Origin: DASXHY01 sp036272195
Lineage (GTDB): Bacteria > Verrucomicrobiota > Verrucomicrobiia > Limisphaerales > DASXHY01
NCBI GenBank assembly: GCA_036272195.1
Contig: DATAZE010000024.1
Location: 124,001 to 188,000, forward strand
Direction: 5' to 3'
Length of the DNA stretch: 64,000 nt
In this document: positions 53,112 to 61,454 of the stretch, one piece after another
Layout: the number at the start of each line of letters is the position of its first letter
Position numbering within the stretch: the first letter of the stretch is position 1
The notes under the pieces: model-generated
The model's database searches: none
What the model was told of the DNA's origin: nothing
What the model saw: the letters and a program-made list of their open reading frames with translations, nothing else
Program-made: the position numbers and the translations under genes

Positions 53112-54344
53112 TTAACTCGAAATTGTGAGCCGAAATTTTCCCGAATGAGTGGGCGGCAACAAGTTTGCGGCTTCAGTCTGAATTCGACCGCGCGTGCCAA
53201 GTAACGATTTCAGTTTCGAGATCAGGCTATTCATTTCCGCACCGCTGGGACCTACGCCGTCCGTAATGAATCTCAGTTTGCCGCTGCCATCGGCGAGTTG
53301 ACGAAATTCGTAGTGAGCGATGCCACTGACTTCGCGAAAACATTCGTCCACTTGCAGCGTGGTAATGCGCGCGCAATCATTGCGGCACAAAGTGTCCCGC
53401 GAACGCCCGTGAACGCGGTAAGCCGGTCGATACGGATCTTCGTCGCGCTGCACCAAATCACCGATGCCATAACGCAGCAGCGGCATCAAATCATTGCTCA
53501 ACGTAGTAACAGCGAGATTGCCGATGCCGAATTCATCCGGATCGACCACTTCGAAAAAAGCCGTTCCCAAGCTCGGCCGCATCTGACCGTGCTCATCTTC
53601 CATGAGCAGGTGGCCGGTTTCCGTAGAACCATAAAGATTAAATACCGGCACGCCAAAAACCCGTTCCAGGATTCGCCGATGCACCACGCTCACAAACTCG
53701 TAGCTGCACAAAATAAACCGCAGCGATGGAAGGCGGATGCCATATTGTTCGCAGTGCAGCGCGAAACGCACGCCGTGGACCGGCGAGACATCAAGGAATT
53801 GTGGCGACCACTCGACAATTTCAGCGGCCATGCGATCCAATTCAGCGCGGCTGAGAACGAACGGAATGCGAGCCAGATTTACAAATCGGGTCGAACCGAA
53901 AGTGCGTTGCGCGACAGATTGCCAACCGACGGGACAGGACTTGCCGTTACAAGCGGGCGTGGTGATCGTGGCCCGCCGCGCGCTCGGATTTTCATCCAGG
54001 ACCCGGGCGACGAACGCATTGAGCCGCAAGGCACGTTCCTCCTGCTCGTCCCACCAACCGCGGCGAAACAGCACCGGCGTCCGTTCCTCGGAAGTTCCCG
54101 AGGTGTGCTCGAGTTCAACCAAATCCCGGTCAAGCAAGGATTTCAATTCGGCATCCGACGAGAGGAAATTCCGCGGAAATCCTTCGCGCATGTCGCGTTT
54201 GGTGAGTAGTGGGAACCGCGAGAATTGCTGCGGGGCCTCTCCGAATCGCGCACGGTAAAGCGGCACCTCCCGCCAGCGCGGATAGAGTTCTTTCAGCCGC
54301 GCCGATTGGGCGGTCTCACGAATGAGTTCAGGCGTCGCCAACAT
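53112..54344 (-). CDS. Adenylate-forming ligase, phenylacetate-CoA ligase-like
   Basis: A 410-residue member of the AMP-binding superfamily resembling PaaK/F390-synthetase proteins. Motifs: ELEHTSGTSEERTPVLF (P-loop), FNLYGSTETGHL (A5) and LLRYGIGDLVQR (A7-like). The substrate is unknown. ATG 54344 was chosen; upstream in-frame starts reach 54416. No CoA-pathway gene is adjacent. A link to the NRPS 50 kb away cannot be inferred. Confidence 0.8.
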   Translation of the reverse strand: MLATPELIRETAQSARLKELYPRWREVPLYRARFGEAPQQFSRFPLLTKRDMREGFPRNFLSSDAELKSLLDRDLVELEHTSGTSEERTPVLFRRGWWDEQEERALRLNAFVARVLDENPSARRATITTPACNGKSCPVGWQSVAQRTFGSTRFVNLARIPFVLSRAELDRMAAEIVEWSPQFLDVSPVHGVRFALHCEQYGIRLPSLRFILCSYEFVSVVHRRILERVFGVPVFNLYGSTETGHLLMEDEHGQMRPSLGTAFFEVVDPDEFGIGNLAVTTLSNDLMPLLRYGIGDLVQRDEDPYRPAYRVHGRSRDTLCRNDCARITTLQVDECFREVSGIAHYEFRQLADGSGKLRFITDGVGPSGAEMNSLISKLKSLLGTRGRIQTEAANLLPPTHSGKFRLTISS

Positions 54345-54548
54345 TGCCGTCAATATGAAGCACGAAATTAACCAAGAGTTCCACTGAATAACTGAGCCGT
54401 CAAATCGAGGCGGCAATTCTCATGGCTGAAAAAAGTTGGGCGTTCCTGAAATTGGATGTAAGGTATCGCGCTGACCCACGACACACCTAGCAGAGCGGGC
54501 GTCCATTGACGACTCCGTTCTTACAGTAAACAACAACTCCGTTGTAAC

Positions 54549-54553
54549 GAAGG
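54549..54553 (+). promoter_or_regulatory. Ribosome binding site of the RiPP precursor gene
   Basis: GAAGG, 7 nt before ATG 54561. It fixes the start of the short cysteine-rich frame. Confidence 0.55.
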
Positions 54554-54560
54554 CAATACT

Positions 54561-54803
54561 ATGAATCGCACCGCAAGAGCGTTAATCATCACCGCCGCCA
54601 TGACCGGCCTCGTCGCCGGCACGGCCCTTAGCATCACCGGCTGCTCCAGCAACGCCGGCACGTCCGCGTCCGGCTCCAGCATGGACAAGCACGATTGCAA
54701 AGGCCAAAACAGCTGCAAAGGCCAGGGTAATTGCAGCGCAGGCGATAACGGCTGCAAAGGAAAGAACAGTTGCAAAGGCAAAGGCGGCTGCAAAGCCGCG
54801 TGA
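54561..54803 (+). CDS. Cysteine-rich lipoprotein, putative bufferin/HvfA-type RiPP precursor
   Basis: 80 residues. A basic N-terminus and hydrophobic core end in lipobox SITGC (Cys28), so it is predicted to be lipidated and exported. The mature part has six cysteines at 46, 52, 58 and 65, 71, 77: two copies of a CKGxNSCKGxGxC unit (19-residue period) with exact 6-residue spacing. It is followed by a DUF692/MNIO gene, a DUF2063 gene and a DoxX gene, the order of known buf and hvf operons. In those systems precursor cysteines are turned into copper-binding heterocycles. The CKG core differs from the EGKC motif of HvfA. Copper binding here is inferred. Confidence 0.82.
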   Translation: MNRTARALIITAAMTGLVAGTALSITGCSSNAGTSASGSSMDKHDCKGQNSCKGQGNCSAGDNGCKGKNSCKGKGGCKAA

Positions 54804-54818
54804 TGATCGCCGGACGGA

Positions 54819-54854
54819 GGCCCGACCGCCGGCTGGCAAAGGCGGCGGTTGGCC
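54819..54854 (+). promoter_or_regulatory. Intercistronic hairpin between precursor and MNIO genes
   Basis: GGCC-C-GACCGCC pairs with GGCGGTT-GGCC, 11 bp with one bulged C. No long T run follows. It could stabilise the precursor mRNA or attenuate downstream expression, giving more precursor than enzyme. Confidence 0.4.
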
Positions 54855-54884
54855 TTCGCTCCCCTTCCCTTTCTTCGTTGCACT

Positions 54885-55739
54885 ATGCCTGCCAATACTT
54901 TCAACGGCCTGACCGATTACGGAATCGGTATCGGACTGCGGGTCCCGCATTACGATCACATCCTCACGGAGAAGCCGACCGTCGATTGGTTTGAGATCAT
55001 CTCGGAGAATTTCATGGTGGACGGCGGACGTCCCCTGAAGGTGCTGGACCAAATCCTGGAACAATACCGGGTGGTGCAGCACGGTGTGTCCACTTATTTC
55101 GGCTCGGCAGAACCGCTGAACCGCGAGCACCTGAAAAAGCTCAAGCGCCTCGTCAAACGCACCAATACTCCCTGGCTTTCGGATCATCTGTGCTGGGGCA
55201 GCGTCGATGGCCGTTACACGCACGACCTTTTGCCGATGCCTTATACGTTTGCCGCCGCAAAGGTAACGGCGCGGAAGATTCGTGAAGCGCGGGATTTTCT
55301 TGAGGTGCCGATCGCGGTGGAAAATGTGAGCAGCTACGCGGAATTTCACGTTTCGGAAATGACCGAGTGGGAATTTCTGGCGGAAGTGGTGGAACTGGCG
55401 GACTGCGGCATTTTACTGGACGTGAACAACATTTACGTGTCCTCGCAAAACCACAATTTCAATCCCTACGATTATTTGAATTTTATTCCCGCCGAACGAG
55501 TGGCGCAATTTCACATCGCCGGCCACTCGAAATATGAGCGGTTTATCCTGGACACCCACGATCATTCGGTGATTGATCCGGTTTGGAAATTGTATGCCCA
55601 CGCAATCGCGCGCACCGGCAAAACGGCCACGCTGCTGGAGTGGGACGCGCGGATTCCGTCGTTCGACGAAGTCCACAACGAAGCCCTTAAAGCCAATCGC
55701 TACATTGAAGCTCTCGAAGACAAAACCGCCGCCGCGTAA
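54885..55739 (+). CDS. DUF692 multinuclear non-haem iron oxidase (MNIO), BufB/HvfB-like
   Basis: 284 residues in a TIM-barrel fold. Candidate iron ligands in family positions: His66 (VVQHGVS), Asp100/His101 (LSDHLCW), Glu146/Asn147 (VENVSS), Asp179 (LLDVNN), His210 and His214 (FHIAGH), Asp223-His227 (DTHDH), Glu252 (EWDARIP). Members modify precursor-peptide cysteines to oxazolone/thioamide or thiooxazole groups using O2. Start ATG 54885. Its 3' end overlaps the partner gene. Confidence 0.92.
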   Translation: MPANTFNGLTDYGIGIGLRVPHYDHILTEKPTVDWFEIISENFMVDGGRPLKVLDQILEQYRVVQHGVSTYFGSAEPLNREHLKKLKRLVKRTNTPWLSDHLCWGSVDGRYTHDLLPMPYTFAAAKVTARKIREARDFLEVPIAVENVSSYAEFHVSEMTEWEFLAEVVELADCGILLDVNNIYVSSQNHNFNPYDYLNFIPAERVAQFHIAGHSKYERFILDTHDHSVIDPVWKLYAHAIARTGKTATLLEWDARIPSFDEVHNEALKANRYIEALEDKTAAA

Positions 55740-56622
55740 ACGCCAGACTGCCCGCGAATTTTTGGAATTGCAGCGGCTCATGGCGGGCACTGTGATGCAG
55801 CCATTGACGGCGGAGGGCGATATGCGCCCGCGCTGGCGCGATGGTCAGGCGATGAAAAAGGTCGCGTCGAGTTTCATTAAACCCAATGATCGCCTGACAT
55901 CGTTCGAGCGCCTCGAAATTTACAACCGCCAGTATTGGTATCGCATCAAGGATTGCTTTTTCGAGGATTACCCAGGCCTGCAGGCCATTCTCGGCGAGGA
56001 TCGTTTCGAACGCCTGGCGTTGGCATATTTGAGGGAGTGTCCTTCGGAGTCGTACACGCTGCGCAATCTCGGCGGCCGGTTGGTGAAATTTCTGGAAGCA
56101 AATCCGCGCTGGACGCGGCCCCTGCAAAAACCCGCGCGCGACATGGCCCGCCTGGAATGGGCACACATCGAAGCATTCGACAACCCAGCCAAACCGCGAT
56201 GGGAGGTGGATTCGTTGCTGGGCGCCGATCCGTCGGCGATTCGGCTGACGTTGCAGCCACATTTAACGCTGCTGCAACTCGGCTATGAGTTGGACGATTT
56301 TTTAATCAAGCTCAAGCATGGCGACGGGCTTCGCAGCGAGGCGAGCAATGCCATCACGAAACGCCGCACCAAAAATCAACGCCGGCTCAAACGACAGTTG
56401 CGCCCAAAGACCATTTTCGTTGCGGTGCATCGCCATGAGGACAGCGTTTATTACAAACGATTGCAGCCAGGCCAGTTTCGCCTCCTGTCCTCCTTCCAAA
56501 GCGGCGCGACGGTGGCTGAAGCTTTTGAGACATTGGTGAAATTTTCCGAGTCGGACGTGAGCCAGATTAAAAATTGGTTCGAAACCTGGGCCGCTCTCGG
56601 CTGGTTTTGTAAACCTGAGTAG
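55705..56622 (+). CDS. DUF2063 partner protein, BufC/HvfC-like
   Basis: About 305 residues. The N-terminal DUF2063 domain is clear (ERLEIYNRQYWYRIKDCFFE and ALAYLRECPSESYTLRNLG). The C-terminal region is partly like the second half of BufC (LTLQPHLTLLQLGYELDDFL; FQSGATVAEAFETLVKF). It probably binds the precursor and presents it to the MNIO enzyme. The start is uncertain because the frame extends into the MNIO gene; the TTG at 55705 covers the full TAREFLELQ helix, while ATG 55780 would cut it. Confidence 0.85.
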   Translation: MKLSKTKPPPRKRQTAREFLELQRLMAGTVMQPLTAEGDMRPRWRDGQAMKKVASSFIKPNDRLTSFERLEIYNRQYWYRIKDCFFEDYPGLQAILGEDRFERLALAYLRECPSESYTLRNLGGRLVKFLEANPRWTRPLQKPARDMARLEWAHIEAFDNPAKPRWEVDSLLGADPSAIRLTLQPHLTLLQLGYELDDFLIKLKHGDGLRSEASNAITKRRTKNQRRLKRQLRPKTIFVAVHRHEDSVYYKRLQPGQFRLLSSFQSGATVAEAFETLVKFSESDVSQIKNWFETWAALGWFCKPE

Positions 56623-56687
56623 CACCAAACTTTTTTTGAATGCAAACTGCCGCTGCTGTTCACAATCAAACTCCGTGCAATCTTTGT

Positions 56688-57170
56688 ATGATCAGCCTAT
56701 TCCAACGCTTCTATAGAGGACTCATCAAAGTCGCCTCCCTGTTGCAATCACCGCTGTTGCTGGCCGTCCGGCTGTATTGGGGTTGGCAATTCTTCCAGAC
56801 CGGCAAGGGCAAACTGATGAATCACGAGAAAGTGACGGAGTTTTTTCAGTCACTGCACATCCCGTTACCGTCCTTCAACGCCTACCTGACCGGAAGCACC
56901 GAGTGTATCGGCGGGTTGCTCCTCTTGATCGGCCTCGGCTCGCGGCTCGTTTCCCTGCCGCTCATCTTCCTCCTGACCATCGTCTATGTAACGGCGGAAT
57001 CCGATTCGCTGAAACACATTTTCGACGACCCCGACAAATTCACCGGAGCGACGCCATTTTTGTTCCTGATGGCCTGCCTGATAGTTCTAGCCTTTGGACC
57101 CGGCAAGTTTTCCGTGGATTGGCCGTTGTCGAAAAAATTTGCCGCCCGAAAAAACATTTCCCAAGCCTGA
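56688..57170 (+). CDS. DoxX-family membrane protein
   Basis: 160 residues, four predicted membrane helices (about 12-32, 62-80, 85-105, 120-142). The DoxX signature is around LYWGWQFFQTGKGKL and GSTECIGGLLLLIGLGSR. DoxX proteins accompany many buf and hvf operons; their role there is not established. ATG 56688 is 65 nt after the DUF2063 gene. Confidence 0.88.
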   Translation: MISLFQRFYRGLIKVASLLQSPLLLAVRLYWGWQFFQTGKGKLMNHEKVTEFFQSLHIPLPSFNAYLTGSTECIGGLLLLIGLGSRLVSLPLIFLLTIVYVTAESDSLKHIFDDPDKFTGATPFLFLMACLIVLAFGPGKFSVDWPLSKKFAARKNISQA

Positions 57171-58143
57171 CCAACTCCTGAAAAATCTTCTCCTCGCGAT
57201 TTCGTGCCTGGCGGTTGCGGGATGCGCCTCGCGCAAACCGGCAGCGGTGGGACAGGTCATCCAAATCGGGTCGAGTTCCATCCGCGTCGAAACTGCTCCG
57301 GACCTGCCACTTCCACGCGCGGCGATCATTGAATGGGTCCATCGCGGGGCGGTCGCGGTGACAACCTACCTGGGACGGTTTCCGGTAAAAGAGTTGGTGG
57401 TGAGAGTGCACAGCGGCGGGTGGGAGCCGGTGGGCGGCGGCGTCACTCACGGCGCGTCGAGCATCGACGTGCGCCTAGGCCGGTCCGCGCGCGCGCGGGA
57501 TTTGAAAAATGACTGGGTGATGACGCATGAAATGTTTCACCTCGCTTTTCCCACATTGAACCGCCGGTATTCGTGGATGATGGAAGGGCTTTCCGATTAT
57601 TTGGAGCCGGTGGCGCGCGCCCGCGCGGGACAATGGAGCGCCCAGGATGCCTGGCGTGAATTCGTGGAGGGCCTGCCGCAAGGCCTGCCCGAACCCGGCG
57701 ATGGCGTGCTGGATGGTTCGTCGCGGCGCGAGCGAATTTATTGGGGCGGCAATATCTACTGGCTGCTCGTGGATGCCTCGATCCGCGCGCAAACCAATAA
57801 CCGGCGCGGCCTCGAAGACGCCATCCGCGCCATTCTCGCAGCGGGCGGCAATGGCGGGGCGGATTGGCCCATCGACCGCGTTCTAGCGATTGGCGACAAG
57901 GCAACCGGAACGACCGTGCTCAAGGATTTATACGAGCAGTTAGGTCCGCAACCGGGCCACGTCGACCTCGATGCGCTTTGGAAAAAGCTCGGCGTGCAAT
58001 ATTCCGATGGAAATATTCATTTCGACGATCGTGCGCCCTGGTCCAAATATCGAACTGCGATTACTGCCCGAAGTCCAGCCTCAGGAGATGTCATTCACGA
58101 GCACGATTCGATAGCGCGCTTTGCCCGAGCGCAGGCGCTCTAA
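57139..58143 (+). CDS. Lipoprotein zinc metallopeptidase-like protein
   Basis: About 334 residues. A hydrophobic segment ends in lipobox AVAGC. The HExxH motif is in MTHEMFHLAF, followed by EGLSDYLEP, where the Glu could be the third ligand as in gluzincins. No standard family is recognised beyond this. The gene begins within or directly after doxX, and the start (TTG 57139 or later) is uncertain. Its position suggests co-transcription with the RiPP operon. Its 3' end overlaps the convergent alcohol dehydrogenase gene by about 60 nt. Confidence 0.72.
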   Translation: MPPEKTFPKPDQLLKNLLLAISCLAVAGCASRKPAAVGQVIQIGSSSIRVETAPDLPLPRAAIIEWVHRGAVAVTTYLGRFPVKELVVRVHSGGWEPVGGGVTHGASSIDVRLGRSARARDLKNDWVMTHEMFHLAFPTLNRRYSWMMEGLSDYLEPVARARAGQWSAQDAWREFVEGLPQGLPEPGDGVLDGSSRRERIYWGGNIYWLLVDASIRAQTNNRRGLEDAIRAILAAGGNGGADWPIDRVLAIGDKATGTTVLKDLYEQLGPQPGHVDLDALWKKLGVQYSDGNIHFDDRAPWSKYRTAITARSPASGDVIHEHDSIARFARAQAL

Positions 58144-59097
58144 TGCGTCGTTGACCTTCGACATGGGAAACATCTCGGTGATGGGCGCGATGGAATGACG
58201 CGCGCTGAATTCCAGCATATAATCAATCGCTGTCGGACTTCCCGATGGTGAGCCAGCCACGGACTTCTGCCCGGCAATCAAGCCGAAGGCGGGCACCTCC
58301 AATGGTTTAAGGACGGCGCCAACATTGTGCAGGCGGCCCTTGGGCGCGAGTGTATTCAACAAACCATCGACATCCAAAGGCGCGTTGATGGTGGAAATGA
58401 TGAGGTCCAGGCTACGGGAAAGTTTTTTCAGCGCGCCATCGACCTTCGTGTTATGGACGTGATGAGCGCCTAGTTTTCGGGCCTCCGCTTCCTTGCTGTC
58501 ACTGGTGGTAAAGGCGTGGACTTCGCAACCCCATTTGTTGGCAAATTGAAGCGCCATGTGCCCCAACCCGCCAATGCCAATAACTCCCACTCGTGCGGTG
58601 GACGGCACGTTGTGGATCAGGAACGGCGCGAACACCGTGACACCACCGCACAAGAGTGGACCGGTTTTCGCCAAGTCCAGGGCATCCGGCAAAGGCCGCG
58701 CCCAAGTCCACTGCGCTCGAACGCGATCGGCAAAACCACCATGCCGCCCAACAATGGTACCTTGGGCCGTGGCACAAAGATGGTGATCTCCGGAAAGGCA
58801 TTCGTGGCAGGCGAGACAACTATTAGCCGTCCAACCGACCCCGACACGCTGGCCGATTTTAAGCCCCTTGGCCTCCTCGCCCAGCGCGACGACCGTGCCG
58901 GTCACTTCGTGCCCCGGCACGAACGGATATTTCGACATGGCCCACTCGTTGTCGAGCATGGAGAGATCGGAGTGACAAAGGCCGCAATGCGAAACCTTGA
59001 TCTCAACTTCTTCCGGACCGATATCGCCGGGATCGAAACTGAACGGTTGAAGGGAGCCATGAGCCGCCGTGGCTGCGTAAGCGTTAAATTTTGGCAT
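58081..59097 (-). CDS. NAD(P)-dependent alcohol dehydrogenase, cinnamyl-type MDR
   Basis: 338 residues. Catalytic zinc motif CGLCHSDLSM and GHEVTG; structural zinc CLACHECLSGDHHLC; nucleotide site GVIGIGGLGHMALQFA. It resembles YahK/CAD-type aldehyde reductases, which are NADPH-linked. Last gene of the minus-strand cluster starting at 62428. Confidence 0.92.
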   Translation of the reverse strand: MPKFNAYAATAAHGSLQPFSFDPGDIGPEEVEIKVSHCGLCHSDLSMLDNEWAMSKYPFVPGHEVTGTVVALGEEAKGLKIGQRVGVGWTANSCLACHECLSGDHHLCATAQGTIVGRHGGFADRVRAQWTWARPLPDALDLAKTGPLLCGGVTVFAPFLIHNVPSTARVGVIGIGGLGHMALQFANKWGCEVHAFTTSDSKEAEARKLGAHHVHNTKVDGALKKLSRSLDLIISTINAPLDVDGLLNTLAPKGRLHNVGAVLKPLEVPAFGLIAGQKSVAGSPSGSPTAIDYMLEFSARHSIAPITEMFPMSKVNDALERLRSGKARYRIVLVNDIS

Positions 59098-59150
59098 ATA
59101 ATTATTTGTTAATTTGTTTGAGCATCCAAGTTTCTCCGTATATTCGATTT

Positions 59151-60209
59151 TTAACTCGATTGGAAACCGTCGACATCAATGATGGCTTGGGCAAAGGCCT
59201 GGGGCGTTTCTTGAGGCAGATTGTGCCCCACGCCGCCAGTGATGGTCCGGTGCGCATATTTGCCGGAAAATTTCTTCCGATACGATGCAGGTTCTGGATG
59301 CGGAGCGCCATTGGCATCACCTTCCATGGTGATCGTGGGGACGGTGATGACCGGCCCTTCGGCCAATCGCTTTTCCAAATCGTCGTATTGCGGCTCACCG
59401 GCGGCCAGATCCAGTCGCCAACGGTAATTATGAATCACGATGGCAACATGATCCGGGTTGTCGAATGACACTGCGCTGCGAGCAAAAGTGGCATCATCAA
59501 ATTCCCACTTCGGCGAGGCCGTTTGCCAGATGAGTTTTGCAAAATCGCGCCGATATTTGTCATAGCCAGCCCGGCCGCGTTCCGTGGCAAAATAAAATTG
59601 ATACCACCACGCGAGTTCCCCCCTTGGCGGCAACGGCAGCTTGTTGGTTTCCTGACTCCCAATCGAATAGCCGCTCACCGAGACCATGCCTTTGCAGCGC
59701 TCTGGCCAGAGCGCGCCGATGATATTGGCCGTCCGCGCTCCCCAATCGAAACCTCCCACGATCGCCTTCGGAATCTTGAGCGCGTCCATCAAAGCAATGA
59801 TGTCCGCGGCGACCACCGCTTGCTGGCCATTTCGCGGCGTTTCGCTGGAAAGAAAGCGCGTCGCGCCATAGCCACGCAGGTACGGGACAATCACCCGGTA
59901 GCCCGCTGTTGCCAGCAAAGAGGCGACATCGACGAAACTATAAATATCGTACGGCCACCCGTGCAGAAGGATTGCTGGAGTGCCATCAGCTGGGCCGGCT
60001 TCTGCGTAACCCACATTCAAGACACCCGCATCGATTTGCTTTAGTGAGGCGAACGATGTGTTCGTTCGCGGTTTTGTCGCGGGCAAGTCCGCCGCGCGGA
60101 GCACCCCAAGCTCGGTGGCGGCAATGGCCATCGCCGTATTACGTAAAAAGCGGCGGCGAGGGAATTTGATTACCGCGGGCATTTGAGGCAAATGCATTTT
60201 GGGCTTCAT
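59151..60209 (-). CDS. Tat-exported alpha/beta hydrolase, epoxide hydrolase/dehalogenase-like
   Basis: 352 residues. A twin-arginine signal (RRRFLRN, then a mildly hydrophobic stretch) suggests folded export. The oxyanion motif LLHGWP and the nucleophile elbow VGGFDWGAR (Asp nucleophile) indicate the epoxide hydrolase/haloalkane dehalogenase branch; His is in GVGHNLPQE. It begins 12 nt after the RidA gene. Confidence 0.88.
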   Translation of the reverse strand: MKPKMHLPQMPAVIKFPRRRFLRNTAMAIAATELGVLRAADLPATKPRTNTSFASLKQIDAGVLNVGYAEAGPADGTPAILLHGWPYDIYSFVDVASLLATAGYRVIVPYLRGYGATRFLSSETPRNGQQAVVAADIIALMDALKIPKAIVGGFDWGARTANIIGALWPERCKGMVSVSGYSIGSQETNKLPLPPRGELAWWYQFYFATERGRAGYDKYRRDFAKLIWQTASPKWEFDDATFARSAVSFDNPDHVAIVIHNYRWRLDLAAGEPQYDDLEKRLAEGPVITVPTITMEGDANGAPHPEPASYRKKFSGKYAHRTITGGVGHNLPQETPQAFAQAIIDVDGFQSS

Positions 60210-60220
60210 AACATCAATAC

Positions 60221-60736
60221 TTATCGGGGAGAGGAGCGGCGCATCGGTTCAATTTCAAAAATGGTGTCGACAATTACGGACGCGCCGATGGGCAGGCTCT
60301 GCACGCCGTAAACCAATCGGACATGGCCGGCTTCCCGCCCGAAAATTTGCACGAACAAATCCGAGGCTCCATCCGCCACCGCCGCGTGTTCGGTGAACTG
60401 TTCGGTCGTCGCAATCAAGACAGTTAACTTGACGAGTTTTTTGAGCCGGCCGAGGTCGCCCAGATGTTGCTTCGCGAGGGCGAGCGCGTTGAGTGACGCG
60501 ATGCGCGCGGCTTCCTGCCCTTCCTTGACTGAAAGTTTTTCACCGAGACGACCAGAAACGGCGAGTTTGTGGTTTACCACCGGCAATGTCCCGCTCAAGA
60601 AGAGCAAATTTCCTGCGTCTGAAGACTCGACGTAAGCTCCCAAAGGCGTCGGCGGCGCAGGCAGCACGATTCCGAGTTGGATGAGGCGGAAACTGAGACC
60701 GTTGGCCACAGGTTGGTTACCACTTGGCGCCGGCAT
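60221..60736 (-). CDS. RidA family protein (YjgF/YER057c/UK114)
   Basis: 171 residues, longer than classical RidA (about 130). LLFLSGTLPV, RIASLNALALAKQHLGDL and LPIGASVIVDTIFEIE are the family motifs. RidA hydrolyses reactive enamine/imine intermediates; this longer branch may differ. The ATG at 60736 has GGAGGA 7 nt upstream, which decides it over the ATG at 60748. It overlaps the SDR gene by 20 nt. Confidence 0.88.
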   Translation of the reverse strand: MPAPSGNQPVANGLSFRLIQLGIVLPAPPTPLGAYVESSDAGNLLFLSGTLPVVNHKLAVSGRLGEKLSVKEGQEAARIASLNALALAKQHLGDLGRLKKLVKLTVLIATTEQFTEHAAVADGASDLFVQIFGREAGHVRLVYGVQSLPIGASVIVDTIFEIEPMRRSSPR

Positions 60737-61454
60737 GTGCTCCTCCATCTATGCGAATATTTTCGCCGTTCACCATCGGCGCCGATTGCAAATAGAACAA
60801 CGCATCCACGATTTCTGAGATTTGAATCAACCGATTGACCGGATTGAGTTTTTTCAGGAGCTCGTGATCGTCCTTGGCGTGCATCGGTGTGTCGACAACT
60901 CCGGGCGAGATCGTATTGAACCGAATGCCGTCGGCCACATATTCCATCGCCAGGGCGCGGCTGAAAGCCGGAATGGTGGACTTCGTGATGACCGGAAGCG
61001 CTATGTGGGCGCCAGCCAATGGTTGATCGGTCAAAACGGTCGAGATGCTCACGACATGCCCGGACTTTTGTTTCCGCATCTGCGCAACCGCCTGTTGCGT
61101 CACAAAAAAATATCCGCCGACGTTCGTGCCTGTCATCCGTTCAAAATCTTCCGGAGTATATTCGGTGAACGGCTTTGAAATATAGATGCCCGCGCTGTTG
61201 ACGAGCAGATCAATCCGGCCAAAATGATTCAGGGCCGCATCAGCCACTTTTACGGCTGTTTCCCTCTTTCCGATGTCACCGTCCACCAGCACCAGTTCTG
61301 GGGACGGTTTTAAATCCTTTGATTCGCTCGCGGCGCGCGAGTTGGCCACGACAGAATACCCACGCTCCAGCAATGCCCGGGTTATTGCCAACCCGATCCC
61401 GCTCGACGCGCCGGTGACGATGGCCACTTGCTTTTCGCCAGAGCGAGCATTCAT
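60717..61454 (-). CDS. SDR-family protein lacking the catalytic tyrosine
   Basis: 245 residues with an intact Rossmann motif (TGASSGIG), NSAG and a catalytic-type Ser in SISTVL. The YxxxK position reads PVITK (codon CCG for Pro) with the Lys kept. Canonical SDR redox chemistry needs that Tyr. A subgroup of SDRs with similar substitutions is known to me from memory; their activity is unclear. It overlaps the DUF4331 gene by ATGA. Confidence 0.85.
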   Translation of the reverse strand: MNARSGEKQVAIVTGASSGIGLAITRALLERGYSVVANSRAASESKDLKPSPELVLVDGDIGKRETAVKVADAALNHFGRIDLLVNSAGIYISKPFTEYTPEDFERMTGTNVGGYFFVTQQAVAQMRKQKSGHVVSISTVLTDQPLAGAHIALPVITKSTIPAFSRALAMEYVADGIRFNTISPGVVDTPMHAKDDHELLKKLNPVNRLIQISEIVDALFYLQSAPMVNGENIRIDGGAHAGAKW

